DNA of 64,000 nucleotides from positions 62,001 through 126,000 of the forward strand of contig JBLNBO010000033.1 of NCBI GenBank assembly GCA_050260055.1, read 5' to 3'. The DNA comes from JBLMYQ01 sp050260055 (GTDB lineage: Bacteria > Bacillota > Clostridia > Acetivibrionales > UBA4821). Below, one piece after another: positions 54,216-63,031 of this stretch. The notes beneath the pieces were generated by a model that saw only the letters and a list, made by a program, of their open reading frames with translations, ran no database searches and was not told the DNA's origin. A program made the translations under genes and the position numbers. Position 1 is the first letter of the stretch; each line of letters starts with the position of its first letter.

Positions 54216-55316
54216 ATGGATAAGAATATAACTTTCGGAAAATGGGGAGCAATTTGCCTTCTTGTAAATATGATAAATATGCAAATTTTTATTAGCTTCC
54301 CAAGGCTTATAACTGAAACCGGCGGAACAGCCAGCTGGATAATCTCCATTTATCTTATGCTGCTAGCACTTATAGGATTTTGGCTTATGTCAAAGCTTTT
54401 CAGAAAATTTCCGGGCAAAGACCTATTGGATATTGGCCAGGAAGTTGGAGGCAAAGTATTGTATATTCTAATCGGCCTTTATTTTGGAATTGCTGGATTT
54501 CTTATTGAAGCAATTACTCTTCGGGAATTTGCTGAAACTTTGAAGGTCGTTTCGTTTGTAGCAACACCGCTAAGCTTTATCTTGATATTTATTATATTTG
54601 CTTTTATTTTTTCAGCATTTTTTGGTGTTGAGCCAATCATAAGAATACTTTCTATTGGCGTGCCAATAATAGCAGTGCTTTACTTAGTTATTCTTCTAGC
54701 ACTTACCCCACGTTTCCAAGTTAGCAACTTATTACCGATTATGGGGAACGGTGCTTATAAGGTTTTTGGTGAAGGCATATTCAGGCTCTCTTTTTATTCC
54801 GGGTTAACTATTTTATTTTTCCTTCCTCCTTTCATAAAATCTTTTAAAAAATTCAAAAGTTCTGTTTATACAGCAATAATATTCTCCGGAATATTCATGA
54901 CGGCAGGTACGTTAACCTATATCGCAATAATTCCATTTCCATCTTCACTTGAACCTACTGTGCCGATATATAATCTTGCCCGTTTAATTCATTACGGTAA
55001 ATTTTTTCAAAGAGTTGAGCCTTTGTTTTTAATTATGTGGTCTTTTGCTGCATATATGTATTTCAGTTCGGGACTATTTTTTGCAATATATTCACTAAAA
55101 AAAGCGCTAAGTTTGCCTTACCTCAGGCCGCTGATTATACCTTGTTCAATAATTATTTTCAACCTTGCATTTCTGCCGAAGAGTTTTATGTCTGCTGTTG
55201 AAATTGAAAATACACTTACAAGAACATACAGCTTTATTCCAATCTTTGGTATACCAATCCTGCTTCTTATCATAGCAAGCATTAGGAGAAAAGGAGTTCA
55301 AAAAGAAACAAGTTAA
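54216..55316 (+). CDS. Second germinant receptor B subunit
   Basis: This 366-residue, ten-helix protein is the same length as the first B subunit of the operon and shares its plan (GTASWIISIYLM, KLFRKFPGKDLLDIGQEV, PPFIKSFKKFKSS). It is a clear paralogue, so the operon codes for one A, one C and two B proteins; receptors with alternative B subunits may respond to different germinants. It starts four bases behind the D-like gene. Its last five codons lie in a palindrome that also encodes the end of the convergent thpR. Confidence 0.92.
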   Translation: MDKNITFGKWGAICLLVNMINMQIFISFPRLITETGGTASWIISIYLMLLALIGFWLMSKLFRKFPGKDLLDIGQEVGGKVLYILIGLYFGIAGFLIEAITLREFAETLKVVSFVATPLSFILIFIIFAFIFSAFFGVEPIIRILSIGVPIIAVLYLVILLALTPRFQVSNLLPIMGNGAYKVFGEGIFRLSFYSGLTILFFLPPFIKSFKKFKSSVYTAIIFSGIFMTAGTLTYIAIIPFPSSLEPTVPIYNLARLIHYGKFFQRVEPLFLIMWSFAAYMYFSSGLFFAIYSLKKALSLPYLRPLIIPCSIIIFNLAFLPKSFMSAVEIENTLTRTYSFIPIFGIPILLLIIASIRRKGVQKETS

Positions 55317-55342
55317 AATTAAATTTTAACTTGTTTCTTTTT
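55300..55342. terminator. Palindrome overlapping both convergent 3' ends
   Basis: Arms of 21 nt, exact reverse complements, meet around one central A. They carry A-rich and T-rich flanks and work as terminator for both strands. The arms include the last codons and stops of the B-prime gene (stop 55314-55316) and thpR (stop 55326-55328). Confidence 0.88.
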
Positions 55343-55868
55343 TGTACAACGGCATATAAACTAATCTTCCATCAACCCTCACACTCTCCATCAGTGATAA
55401 TCCGGTTACTTGAATTTCCATCGACTTAGTTATCACTGTCTCCCTTACCTCGTTAAAATCACATTTTGATACAACTTCCCGTCCTAGCGTAATGTGAGGC
55501 TTATATTCCCCTTCTGGAATACTACAACCATATCTATACAAAACTCTTTCAAGATTCTGATGAAGCTGTTTCAATTCAAAGTTCTTGTCTATACCAAGCC
55601 AGATTATCTTTTTGTCCCCTCTTGGGAAACAGCCTATGCCGTTCAGGTTCAAGCTGAAACCTTTTTGCATTGCTATAGTTTCATCTATTACTTTTTTAAA
55701 ATCAGTAATTTTTTCAGGTCCCGCTTCACCAATAAATTTAAGGGTTAAATGGAAGTTATCAATGTGTGCAAAATTCCCCTTCAAACAATACTGTACTATT
55801 TGCTGCTGTATTCCATAAATATACTGTTTTACCTGGTCATTAAATTCAATAGCAAAAAATATTCTAAT
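55326..55868 (-). CDS. thpR: RNA 2',3'-cyclic phosphodiesterase (2H family)
   Basis: ThpR opens 2',3'-cyclic phosphates and was first known as a tRNA half ligase. The 180-residue protein has both HxTx motifs of the 2H phosphoesterases, HLTL at about residue 39 and HITL near residue 126. I propose an AUU start at 55868: a good Shine-Dalgarno AGGTGGTGA lies five bases upstream and the product then starts M-R-I-F-F-A-I-E, like relatives (MRLFIAIE type). The only canonical candidates, two GTG codons just upstream, are part of the Shine-Dalgarno itself. Confidence 0.88.
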   Translation of the reverse strand: MRIFFAIEFNDQVKQYIYGIQQQIVQYCLKGNFAHIDNFHLTLKFIGEAGPEKITDFKKVIDETIAMQKGFSLNLNGIGCFPRGDKKIIWLGIDKNFELKQLHQNLERVLYRYGCSIPEGEYKPHITLGREVVSKCDFNEVRETVITKSMEIQVTGLSLMESVRVDGRLVYMPLYKKETS

Positions 55869-56001
55869 TTGAATCACCACCTGGATTTTAAAATTTCTTG
55901 CTAATTATATCAGATTATTTTAGATTATATTATTTATTATGATAGAATATATTAGGTTGAATAAGGGTTATCAATTATTTTAATATTTTTAGGAGTATAA
56001 A

Positions 56002-57240
56002 ATGATTAATCATATTGTTGAAGAAGCCAAAAGATGTCTAAGATGCAAGGCTCCAAGTTGTATGAAAGGCTGTCCGGTTGGAACCCCTATTAATGAAATG
56101 ATTGCACTTCTTCTGGATGATTCGATTAAAGAAGCCGGGAAAAAGTTGTTTGAAAATAACCCCTTATCAGTGATTTGCGCCTTGGTATGTCCGCACGAAC
56201 AATTCTGTGAAGGTCACTGCGTTTTATCAAAAAAAGGTATGCCCATACAAGTCAGTTCCATTGAGCATTACATTTCAGATTACTATCTAAACCTCATAAA
56301 TAATAAACCAGTTAAAGACCCTGATAAAAAAGTGGCAATAATAGGCTCAGGCCCTGCCGGAATTACCATTGCCTTGATTCTGGCTGAAAAAGGCTATGAT
56401 ATAACAATTTTTGAAGCTCATGACAAGATTGGCGGAGTTTTAAGATACGGAATCCCTGAATTCAGACTTCCAAAAGAAATTTTAAGAAGGCTTAAAGCTA
56501 AACTGCTTGAAATGGGAATCAAGATACGGCCAAACATTCTTATTGGTCCTACTCTAACTATAGATGATTTATTCAGGGATGGCTATAAGGCTGCGTTCAT
56601 TGGCACTGGCGTATGGAAGCCCCGCAAGCTGAATATTAAAGGAGAAAGCCTTGGCCATGTGCATTATGCAATTGATTATTTAAAAAACCCCAACTCATAT
56701 AATCTTGGCAATAAGGTAGCAATAATCGGGGCTGGAAATGTCGCAATGGATGTTGCAAGAACTGTTTTACGCAAAGGGTCCCGCGAGGTATACATTATTT
56801 ATAGGAAAGGTGAAGATGAAGTTACCGCTTCGCCACATGAAGTTGAATATGCAAAAATAGACGGAGTAAAGTTTGAATACTATATGTCACCTATAGAACT
56901 TATTGATGAAGGAATAAAGTATGTTAAGACTAAAGTTCAAACAGATGAAAATGGAGACGAGAAAGTCATTCCAATAGAAGGAAGCGAAGGTTTGTTCTTA
57001 TGCAATTCAATTATTGTAGCTGTAAGCCAGGGGCCAAGAGCAAATATCGTTTCTAATACAACAGGAATAAACGTAAATAACCAGGGCCTTGTTGCAACAG
57101 ATGAGTATGGTCATACTACCCGCGAAGGTGTTTTTGCTTCAGGGGATGTAGTTACAGGAGCAAAAACAGTAGCTGAAGCAGTTCAATCTTCTAAAAAAGT
57201 TGCAAACGCAATTGATGAATACGTAAGCAGTATCGCCTAG
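56002..57240 (+). CDS. GltD-like FAD/NAD(P) oxidoreductase with Fe-S N-terminus
   Basis: The 412-residue protein belongs to the glutamate synthase small-subunit family. An N-terminal cysteine cluster (CLRCKAPSCMKGCP, then CALVCPHEQFCEGHC) holds two 4Fe-4S clusters. Two dinucleotide-binding folds follow: FAD (IIGSGPAG near residue 113) and NAD(P)H (IIGAGNVAMDVA near residue 248). No large glutamate synthase subunit is adjacent. It may therefore be a stand-alone GltD-type enzyme or an NfnB/electron-transfer flavoprotein relative; the electron acceptor is unknown. The ATG follows AGGAGTA. Confidence 0.85.
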   Translation: MINHIVEEAKRCLRCKAPSCMKGCPVGTPINEMIALLLDDSIKEAGKKLFENNPLSVICALVCPHEQFCEGHCVLSKKGMPIQVSSIEHYISDYYLNLINNKPVKDPDKKVAIIGSGPAGITIALILAEKGYDITIFEAHDKIGGVLRYGIPEFRLPKEILRRLKAKLLEMGIKIRPNILIGPTLTIDDLFRDGYKAAFIGTGVWKPRKLNIKGESLGHVHYAIDYLKNPNSYNLGNKVAIIGAGNVAMDVARTVLRKGSREVYIIYRKGEDEVTASPHEVEYAKIDGVKFEYYMSPIELIDEGIKYVKTKVQTDENGDEKVIPIEGSEGLFLCNSIIVAVSQGPRANIVSNTTGINVNNQGLVATDEYGHTTREGVFASGDVVTGAKTVAEAVQSSKKVANAIDEYVSSIA

Positions 57241-57246
57241 TGTAAA

Positions 57247-57275
57247 TTGACATATTTTTCAATAATTGATACAAT
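57247..57275 (+). promoter_or_regulatory. Sigma-A promoter of SLH protein gene
   Basis: TTGACA at 57247-57252 and TACAAT at 57270-57275 are 17 bp apart, giving transcription from about 57282 and a leader of about 27 nt with AAAAGGAG. Confidence 0.75.
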
Positions 57276-57308
57276 AATGTAAGATTATAACAGAAAAGGA
57301 GTTGTGCT

Positions 57309-60300
57309 ATGAATCTTTCAAAACAAATTCTCTTTTCGGCAAAAATCTTATCTTTATTGTTTTTTTTATGTTTTCTTTTCGTTTCATTTCTACCCCAGAA
57401 TTCTTTAGCTGCTAGTTCATCAGATACTCTGAGCACCGCAAATCTTGGAGATATTGTCAGTTTTGGAGGAAAAGATTGGATAGTATTTGATAATGCTGAC
57501 AGCAGTACTAAGATTGGGTTATTGTATCAACCCTTTACGTCTCTCGGAAAAAAAAGGTATGACACTACTAAAGTTGATCCTGACCATATATTTGATAAAA
57601 ATAACACATCCAGCATTGGATATTATTTGAATAATAGCTTCTTAAGCAGTCTTTCGCTTCCTCTATCTCAAGAGGGATGGATAATAAATAATACCTGGGA
57701 CTATACGCACGTTTCAACAACTGCCCACTCTCACTCTGCTCTTGGTTCTGAATCAATTATCTTGGACGCCTCTACAGGCGCTCATACTCATCCATCTGTT
57801 ACCGCAAAAGTAGGCCTTTTACCCTATCAAAAGCTTACAGTTGATTTAAAACCTATACTTAATTCCACCTGCACTTCTACTGAGTACTGGATGTTGATGA
57901 CTGGTCATATAAACTACTATAACAAAGTATTTCGAATAACAAATACTGGTGCAGAAGATTATGCCTATTGCAATAATACAGATACTACAAATACAAATTA
58001 TGATTACTATTTCAGGCCAGCAATATACCTTCGTTCCGATTTGATTCTCGACCCTGTAGCAAGAACACTTTCTGAACCGCCTTTGGTTCCTCAGATTGAC
58101 TCAACTATAGGCTGGGTGAAAGGCCCAGCATCTGTCGCAATAATTCCTGCAACCTCTGCAGGTGTGACATTAACTGCAAAATATACCACTAATGACGTTG
58201 ATTGGACTGCATACACAACACCACTTGAAATTACTGCCGAAGGAATAACAATAGTCAAAGCAAAAAGTATTACTTCTGCCGGAATCGAAAGCAGCATAGT
58301 CCAAGCAGAAGTTAAAATTGATAACACTATTCCGATTGGGAGTATGAACATTAATGGAGGTGATTCCACGACCTCAACTGCAGCTGTAACCTTGACTATT
58401 GAAGCAACTGATTCAGGCTGTGGGATTATTTCAAAAATGGCAGTCAGCAACAACCCTATAGACCCAGCTTCAGCAAATTGGCAGGCTTACTCAAATACTT
58501 TTGACTGGACGCTTGATAGTACCGAAGGTGAGAAAACAGTATATATTTTATTTAAAGATTATTGTGGAAACATAAGTATTGAGTATTCTGATAAAATTAC
58601 TTTGGCATATACAACAACTGATGACGGAGGAGGAGCCGATTCAGCAGCCGAGGCTCTTACCCCTGAGGAAATAATAAATAATACTGCAATAACTACAAAC
58701 GAAGAAAGTACAAAAAACGCAATAAATGCAATTGAAACTATTAAACTTTCACTCAACAACGCATATACAGAGTCAAATAAACTGGAAGCTTATACTACTG
58801 TATATAACATCCTTACAAATGTTTCTACAATAATAAATAAAATTACTGATTCAGAAGTTAAGAAAGGGTTCGTTTCAGAATTTGTTTCTGCTTTGGAGAT
58901 AATGTCAAAGGATTATTCTACCAGCCCCAGTCTCAACCTTGCATCAATGCTTTCAAAAATAGTCAACAAATTGAATTCTTTAAATATCAGTGGTTCTGAC
59001 ATTCAAGCAAAAACAAATGCCTTATATACAAATATCATAACTTCCTCAGATACACTGATAAACAATGGAACAGATAATTCAGCCTTAGTTAATGCTGTGA
59101 AAGATATAATAAACAATACCTCAGTCCTTATTTCCAAAAATAATAACGGCAGTGGTTCTGATATGAATATGATTGTTGAAAAAACATTATCAAAACTTGG
59201 GGTGCAAGCTGTAGAGTCAACCTTAAATGGCAATAATGCTTCAATTGATATCTCCAATGAGACTTATCAAAATATAATAAAATGCGGAGCCACTCTTTCG
59301 AAAGCTGCTTCCGACTTTGAAAATACCTTGAAAAATAATAATATCTTTCCAAATAAATTCAAGAAAGCAGTAACATTAAAAATCACTTCAAAAGAAAATA
59401 CCAGCAATATTATAACCAATCTTCCGAATACCCTTCTTAATGAAATTAGTAAAAATGGCGTTAATGCTTTAGGGATATCTATGGGACTCGCTAATATTAA
59501 CCTTAATACTAATAGCATTAATACAAATACCTCAGAAAAAATTTCGTTTAATGTTAAAAAACTCGATAAAAGTAAAGACCTTACGCCTGAGCAAACAAGT
59601 CAATCTGGTTTGGGCAGTGTGTACGAATTTGAAGCATCTTTAATTGAAAAAGATGGAACAAGAAGTAATGTCCGTACATTGAATCAACCTTTAGAAGTTG
59701 AAATCCCATACACTTTGGAAGAAGGCAATAATCCAGACAATCTTAGTGTATACGTATATGTTGAAGATGAGGATCACCTTGAAAATCCAAATGATAAATC
59801 AAAACTCAATACCTGGCAGGCTATTGGTGGAAAATATGACCCGAATAAAAAAATAATCAAGTTCAATCGGAGTTCTTTCAGTATGTATTCGATAATTCAG
59901 GTTAATAAAAGTTTTGGAGATTTAATGAAATATGATTGGGCAAAAAAAGAAATTGAATCGATGGCTTCAAAAGGCATTATTGCCGGTAAAACTCCAACAC
60001 AGTTTGACCCATCAGCAAATATTACAAGAGCTGAATTTGCAGGATTAATAGTAAGAGTACTCGGAATTCTGGATACAAAAGCAAAAGTATCTTTTGATGA
60101 TGTTAAACCTGGAGACTGGTATTACAATACTGTTGCTTCCGCCTACAAGGCAGGAATAATTCAAGGGACCAGCAGTACAAAGTTTGAGCCAAATGCACCT
60201 ATCACAAGGCAAGAAATGATGCAGATAACTTCAAATGCAATGGTAAAAGTACTTGAGATAGAAAACAATGCCAATGAAGCAGACCTAGATAAATATGTTG

Positions 60301-60458
60301 ATAATAGTTTGACAGCATCATGGGCTAGGAAAGCCATAGCTTTGAATATTAAGTTAGGAATAATTAAAGGAAATGCAAATTTATCACTTACTCCGAACCA
60401 TAAGACCATCAGAGCTGAAGCCGCAGTAATTGTAAAGAGATTATATGATATAATGTAG
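57309..60458 (+). CDS. S-layer-homology surface protein
   Basis: The 1049-residue protein has a signal peptide (about residues 1-34, ending ...NSLAA), a DUF6273-like N-terminal part (GDIVSFGGKDWIVFD), an Ig-like region with a chitobiase-C-terminal-like segment (TAKYTTNDVDWTAYTTPLEI), a long helical Asn/Ser-rich middle (about 460-760) and three SLH repeats in the last about 180 residues (ITRAEFAGLIVRVLG, ITRQEMMQITSNAM, IRAEAAVIVKRLYDIM). SLH repeats anchor proteins to pyruvylated cell-wall polymer, so it is a surface-exposed scaffold or adhesin. A perfect-spaced sigma-A promoter precedes it. The ligand is unknown. Confidence 0.88.
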   Translation: MNLSKQILFSAKILSLLFFLCFLFVSFLPQNSLAASSSDTLSTANLGDIVSFGGKDWIVFDNADSSTKIGLLYQPFTSLGKKRYDTTKVDPDHIFDKNNTSSIGYYLNNSFLSSLSLPLSQEGWIINNTWDYTHVSTTAHSHSALGSESIILDASTGAHTHPSVTAKVGLLPYQKLTVDLKPILNSTCTSTEYWMLMTGHINYYNKVFRITNTGAEDYAYCNNTDTTNTNYDYYFRPAIYLRSDLILDPVARTLSEPPLVPQIDSTIGWVKGPASVAIIPATSAGVTLTAKYTTNDVDWTAYTTPLEITAEGITIVKAKSITSAGIESSIVQAEVKIDNTIPIGSMNINGGDSTTSTAAVTLTIEATDSGCGIISKMAVSNNPIDPASANWQAYSNTFDWTLDSTEGEKTVYILFKDYCGNISIEYSDKITLAYTTTDDGGGADSAAEALTPEEIINNTAITTNEESTKNAINAIETIKLSLNNAYTESNKLEAYTTVYNILTNVSTIINKITDSEVKKGFVSEFVSALEIMSKDYSTSPSLNLASMLSKIVNKLNSLNISGSDIQAKTNALYTNIITSSDTLINNGTDNSALVNAVKDIINNTSVLISKNNNGSGSDMNMIVEKTLSKLGVQAVESTLNGNNASIDISNETYQNIIKCGATLSKAASDFENTLKNNNIFPNKFKKAVTLKITSKENTSNIITNLPNTLLNEISKNGVNALGISMGLANINLNTNSINTNTSEKISFNVKKLDKSKDLTPEQTSQSGLGSVYEFEASLIEKDGTRSNVRTLNQPLEVEIPYTLEEGNNPDNLSVYVYVEDEDHLENPNDKSKLNTWQAIGGKYDPNKKIIKFNRSSFSMYSIIQVNKSFGDLMKYDWAKKEIESMASKGIIAGKTPTQFDPSANITRAEFAGLIVRVLGILDTKAKVSFDDVKPGDWYYNTVASAYKAGIIQGTSSTKFEPNAPITRQEMMQITSNAMVKVLEIENNANEADLDKYVDNSLTASWARKAIALNIKLGIIKGNANLSLTPNHKTIRAEAAVIVKRLYDIM

Positions 60459-60484
60459 TATATAATCTATACGGAGGATAAACC

Positions 60485-61948
60485 ATGCAGAAGAATCAAA
60501 GAAATATACTGCATTATATATATTTGTTAGCTTTATGTTTGCTTAGTATTTGGCTGACAAAAAAGATATTTGCCAATATGCCCATTTATCCTTTTTCAAT
60601 AATTCTTTTTACAATTCTTAATATAATATTCGGTATAAGAGAAATTACAGTCCTTGATAAGGGTATTGAAAGAAAATACAGGTACAATTTTATTTTCAGC
60701 ATAATGTGTTTGATTCTTGACGGACCGGCAACAGCATGTATTGCTGCTCTTCTTGCCGCTCTAATATATCTTCCGTTCAACCAGATAAAACGAATTGGTA
60801 AAGTTGATTTCCCAGCATTTTTACTTAACATATGCGCAACCATAATTTCATTAGATATTATGGCTATGACTTTCTTCACACTCTCAGGCAAAATAGCTGA
60901 AATAAATTTCCCTATAAATATATTTGCTATTCTTTTTGGCGCAGCTGCAAATTACATCGCTAATGCCCTAATTATTACAATATGGATAATTCTTGGCAAT
61001 CCAGATAAAGGCTTCATCAAAATTGTAAACAAAGAGTTTTTTTGGTTAATTAGATATGAATTATGGCAGGCAATTTATGCAATTTTAATTATTAATTCAT
61101 ATTATGCATTTAGAAAGGATTTGCTAGATAATATCGCCAGGAATATGTCTGAGGTAATCGGAATATATGATTTTCTTTTATTGATAGGCGTAATTACAGT
61201 AGCATTCATATTTTACTATCCATTGGAAGAAAGGCGAAGCGCTTTCAATATGCTAATAAATTATAACAGACAAAATGTTGATCTTCTAACCCTCAGTAAA
61301 AAATTAAAACAAAACAACAAAAGAGTTATCCGTGCCTTTATGTCTATGCTTGAAAAAAGAGACCCCTATACTTCAGGCCATTCAGAAAGAGTGGCCCTTT
61401 ATTCTAAGATAATAGCAAAACGTTTAGGCTTTAACGATTTGAAATGTGAAATGCTTGAAATGGCAGCAATACTTCACGATATAGGGAAAATCGGAATAGA
61501 TATTAATATTCTGAACAAACCTGATAAATTAACAGATGAGGAATTTGAAGAAATTAAAAAACACCCGATATACGGGGTGGAAATACTCCAGAAGATGTAT
61601 AAAGGCAACACTGATACCAACGATGACGAGTTTAAATTAATCTGTGATATAGCTAACAGTCATCACGAAAGATATGATGGCAGAGGCTATCCTTATGGAA
61701 CCTCTGGTGAGGAAATTACCCTTGATGCAAGGATTATAGCCGTTGCAGATACGCTTGATGCAATGACAAGCGATAGGTCATACAGGAAGGGTCTTGAATT
61801 TGAAAAGGCTATAGAAGAAATCCGCAAGCATTCAGGTACACAATTTTGTCCTAAAGTAGTAAATGCATTTTTAGAATGTGTAAATAGCGGCAATCTCTAT
61901 GTTAGCAAAGATGAGGATGTATCCAAACTTCTCAACATATTTTCGTAA
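60485..61948 (+). CDS. HD-GYP domain protein with membrane N-terminus
   Basis: The 487-residue protein has an N-terminal membrane domain of about seven helices (to about residue 255) and a C-terminal HD-GYP domain (about 285-470): HSERVALYSKIIA, HDIGKIGI, HPIYGVEIL, HHERYDGRGYPYG. HD-GYP proteins hydrolyse cyclic di-GMP; the HHExxDGxGYP signature is intact. The membrane part may sense a signal. It follows the SLH gene by 26 bp with a GGAGGAT ribosome binding site and is probably co-transcribed with it and with the CPBP gene. Confidence 0.93.
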   Translation: MQKNQRNILHYIYLLALCLLSIWLTKKIFANMPIYPFSIILFTILNIIFGIREITVLDKGIERKYRYNFIFSIMCLILDGPATACIAALLAALIYLPFNQIKRIGKVDFPAFLLNICATIISLDIMAMTFFTLSGKIAEINFPINIFAILFGAAANYIANALIITIWIILGNPDKGFIKIVNKEFFWLIRYELWQAIYAILIINSYYAFRKDLLDNIARNMSEVIGIYDFLLLIGVITVAFIFYYPLEERRSAFNMLINYNRQNVDLLTLSKKLKQNNKRVIRAFMSMLEKRDPYTSGHSERVALYSKIIAKRLGFNDLKCEMLEMAAILHDIGKIGIDINILNKPDKLTDEEFEEIKKHPIYGVEILQKMYKGNTDTNDDEFKLICDIANSHHERYDGRGYPYGTSGEEITLDARIIAVADTLDAMTSDRSYRKGLEFEKAIEEIRKHSGTQFCPKVVNAFLECVNSGNLYVSKDEDVSKLLNIFS

Positions 61949-61966
61949 TATTTAGGGGATGATTCT

Positions 61967-62962
61967 ATTATTAAAAAAATATTTATCAGAAAAGAGGATA
62001 ATAGATTAAGGTTTGTATGGAAGTTCAGCCTTATACTAATATTCGGGCAAATCCTGGCTGATATTGTCGGTAAAATCCTGGGCTATTTTCTTATAGCTTA
62101 TTTTTCTTACACAAGAAAAGAAATTGTTGATGTCAACACTTTACAAAATAATCCTATAGTACTCAGTGTCTGTATGCTTCTTGGGCAGATTATCCTCATT
62201 GCAGTTGTCTTGTTCTTTATAAGAAAGATAGATAAGCGGGAACTTAAAGAAACAGGTATGTTTTTTAATAAATTGAGTATCTTAGACTTTTTCGCAGGAT
62301 GTTTAATTACAGTTTTTTCAGTATTATCGGTAATCCTTATTTACGCCCTTCTTGGTTCTCTAGGATATAAAGTGATTAAAAGCATTGATTTCAATTCACT
62401 AAATGATATTAATACTATTGCTTGGGTTTCTTTTGGATTTGTCCTATTTATCCTTGTCAGTATTCAAGAAGAGCTTTTATGCCGAGGATATATGATTACT
62501 GATTTATTGTGCACAAATCGGTATTTAGCAATTATTTTCCCGGCAGTAATATTCTCATTGATGCATCTTGCAAATCCGCAATTTTCTTTTGAGGGCGGCA
62601 CCAGAACTATGAATACTATAATTGCGCTTTGCAATATTTTAATAATTGGTTTAATCTTAGGTGCATACTTCCTTTCCTCAAAAAATCTTTGGCCTTTAAT
62701 CGGCTTTCACTTCGCATGGAATTTCATCCAAGGAACCATTTTCGGATTAAACGTCAGCGGCATTGAAATGAAAGGATTAATGAGAATTTCGCTCTCTTTG
62801 AAAAAGAGCGCTGCCATTTTTACCGGCGGCGCAATTGGACCAGAAGGAAGTGTAGTTGTCCTCTCTGTGAATATTATAACTGCATTATTATTTTATATGT
62901 ATTTTAAGCTAAAGAAGAAAATTAATTTTATTTCTTTTCATAACCAAGCTTCAAACTCATAA
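61967..62962 (+). CDS. CPBP family intramembrane protease, probable AUU start
   Basis: CPBP proteases are membrane metalloproteins related to CAAX prenyl proteases. The protein has the three family motifs: EELLCRG (about residue 165), FSLMHL and GFHFAWNF, with eight or so hydrophobic segments. The first canonical start is the ATG at 62174, but that would cut off the first helix. Open reading upstream continues for about 69 codons to 61949, and the product there reads as a normal CPBP N-terminus (IKKIFIRKEDNRLRFVW). There is no ATG, GTG or TTG in it; AGGGGATGA sits before two AUU codons at 61967 and 61970, so I start at the first, giving 331 residues. Confidence 0.82.
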   Translation: MIKKIFIRKEDNRLRFVWKFSLILIFGQILADIVGKILGYFLIAYFSYTRKEIVDVNTLQNNPIVLSVCMLLGQIILIAVVLFFIRKIDKRELKETGMFFNKLSILDFFAGCLITVFSVLSVILIYALLGSLGYKVIKSIDFNSLNDINTIAWVSFGFVLFILVSIQEELLCRGYMITDLLCTNRYLAIIFPAVIFSLMHLANPQFSFEGGTRTMNTIIALCNILIIGLILGAYFLSSKNLWPLIGFHFAWNFIQGTIFGLNVSGIEMKGLMRISLSLKKSAAIFTGGAIGPEGSVVVLSVNIITALLFYMYFKLKKKINFISFHNQASNS

Positions 62963-63031
62963 AGTAATACCTAGCAAATGTATTAAATCCCGTCCTATCT
63001 TATTTTAATTGTCTCCCTATTACTGCTCTAT

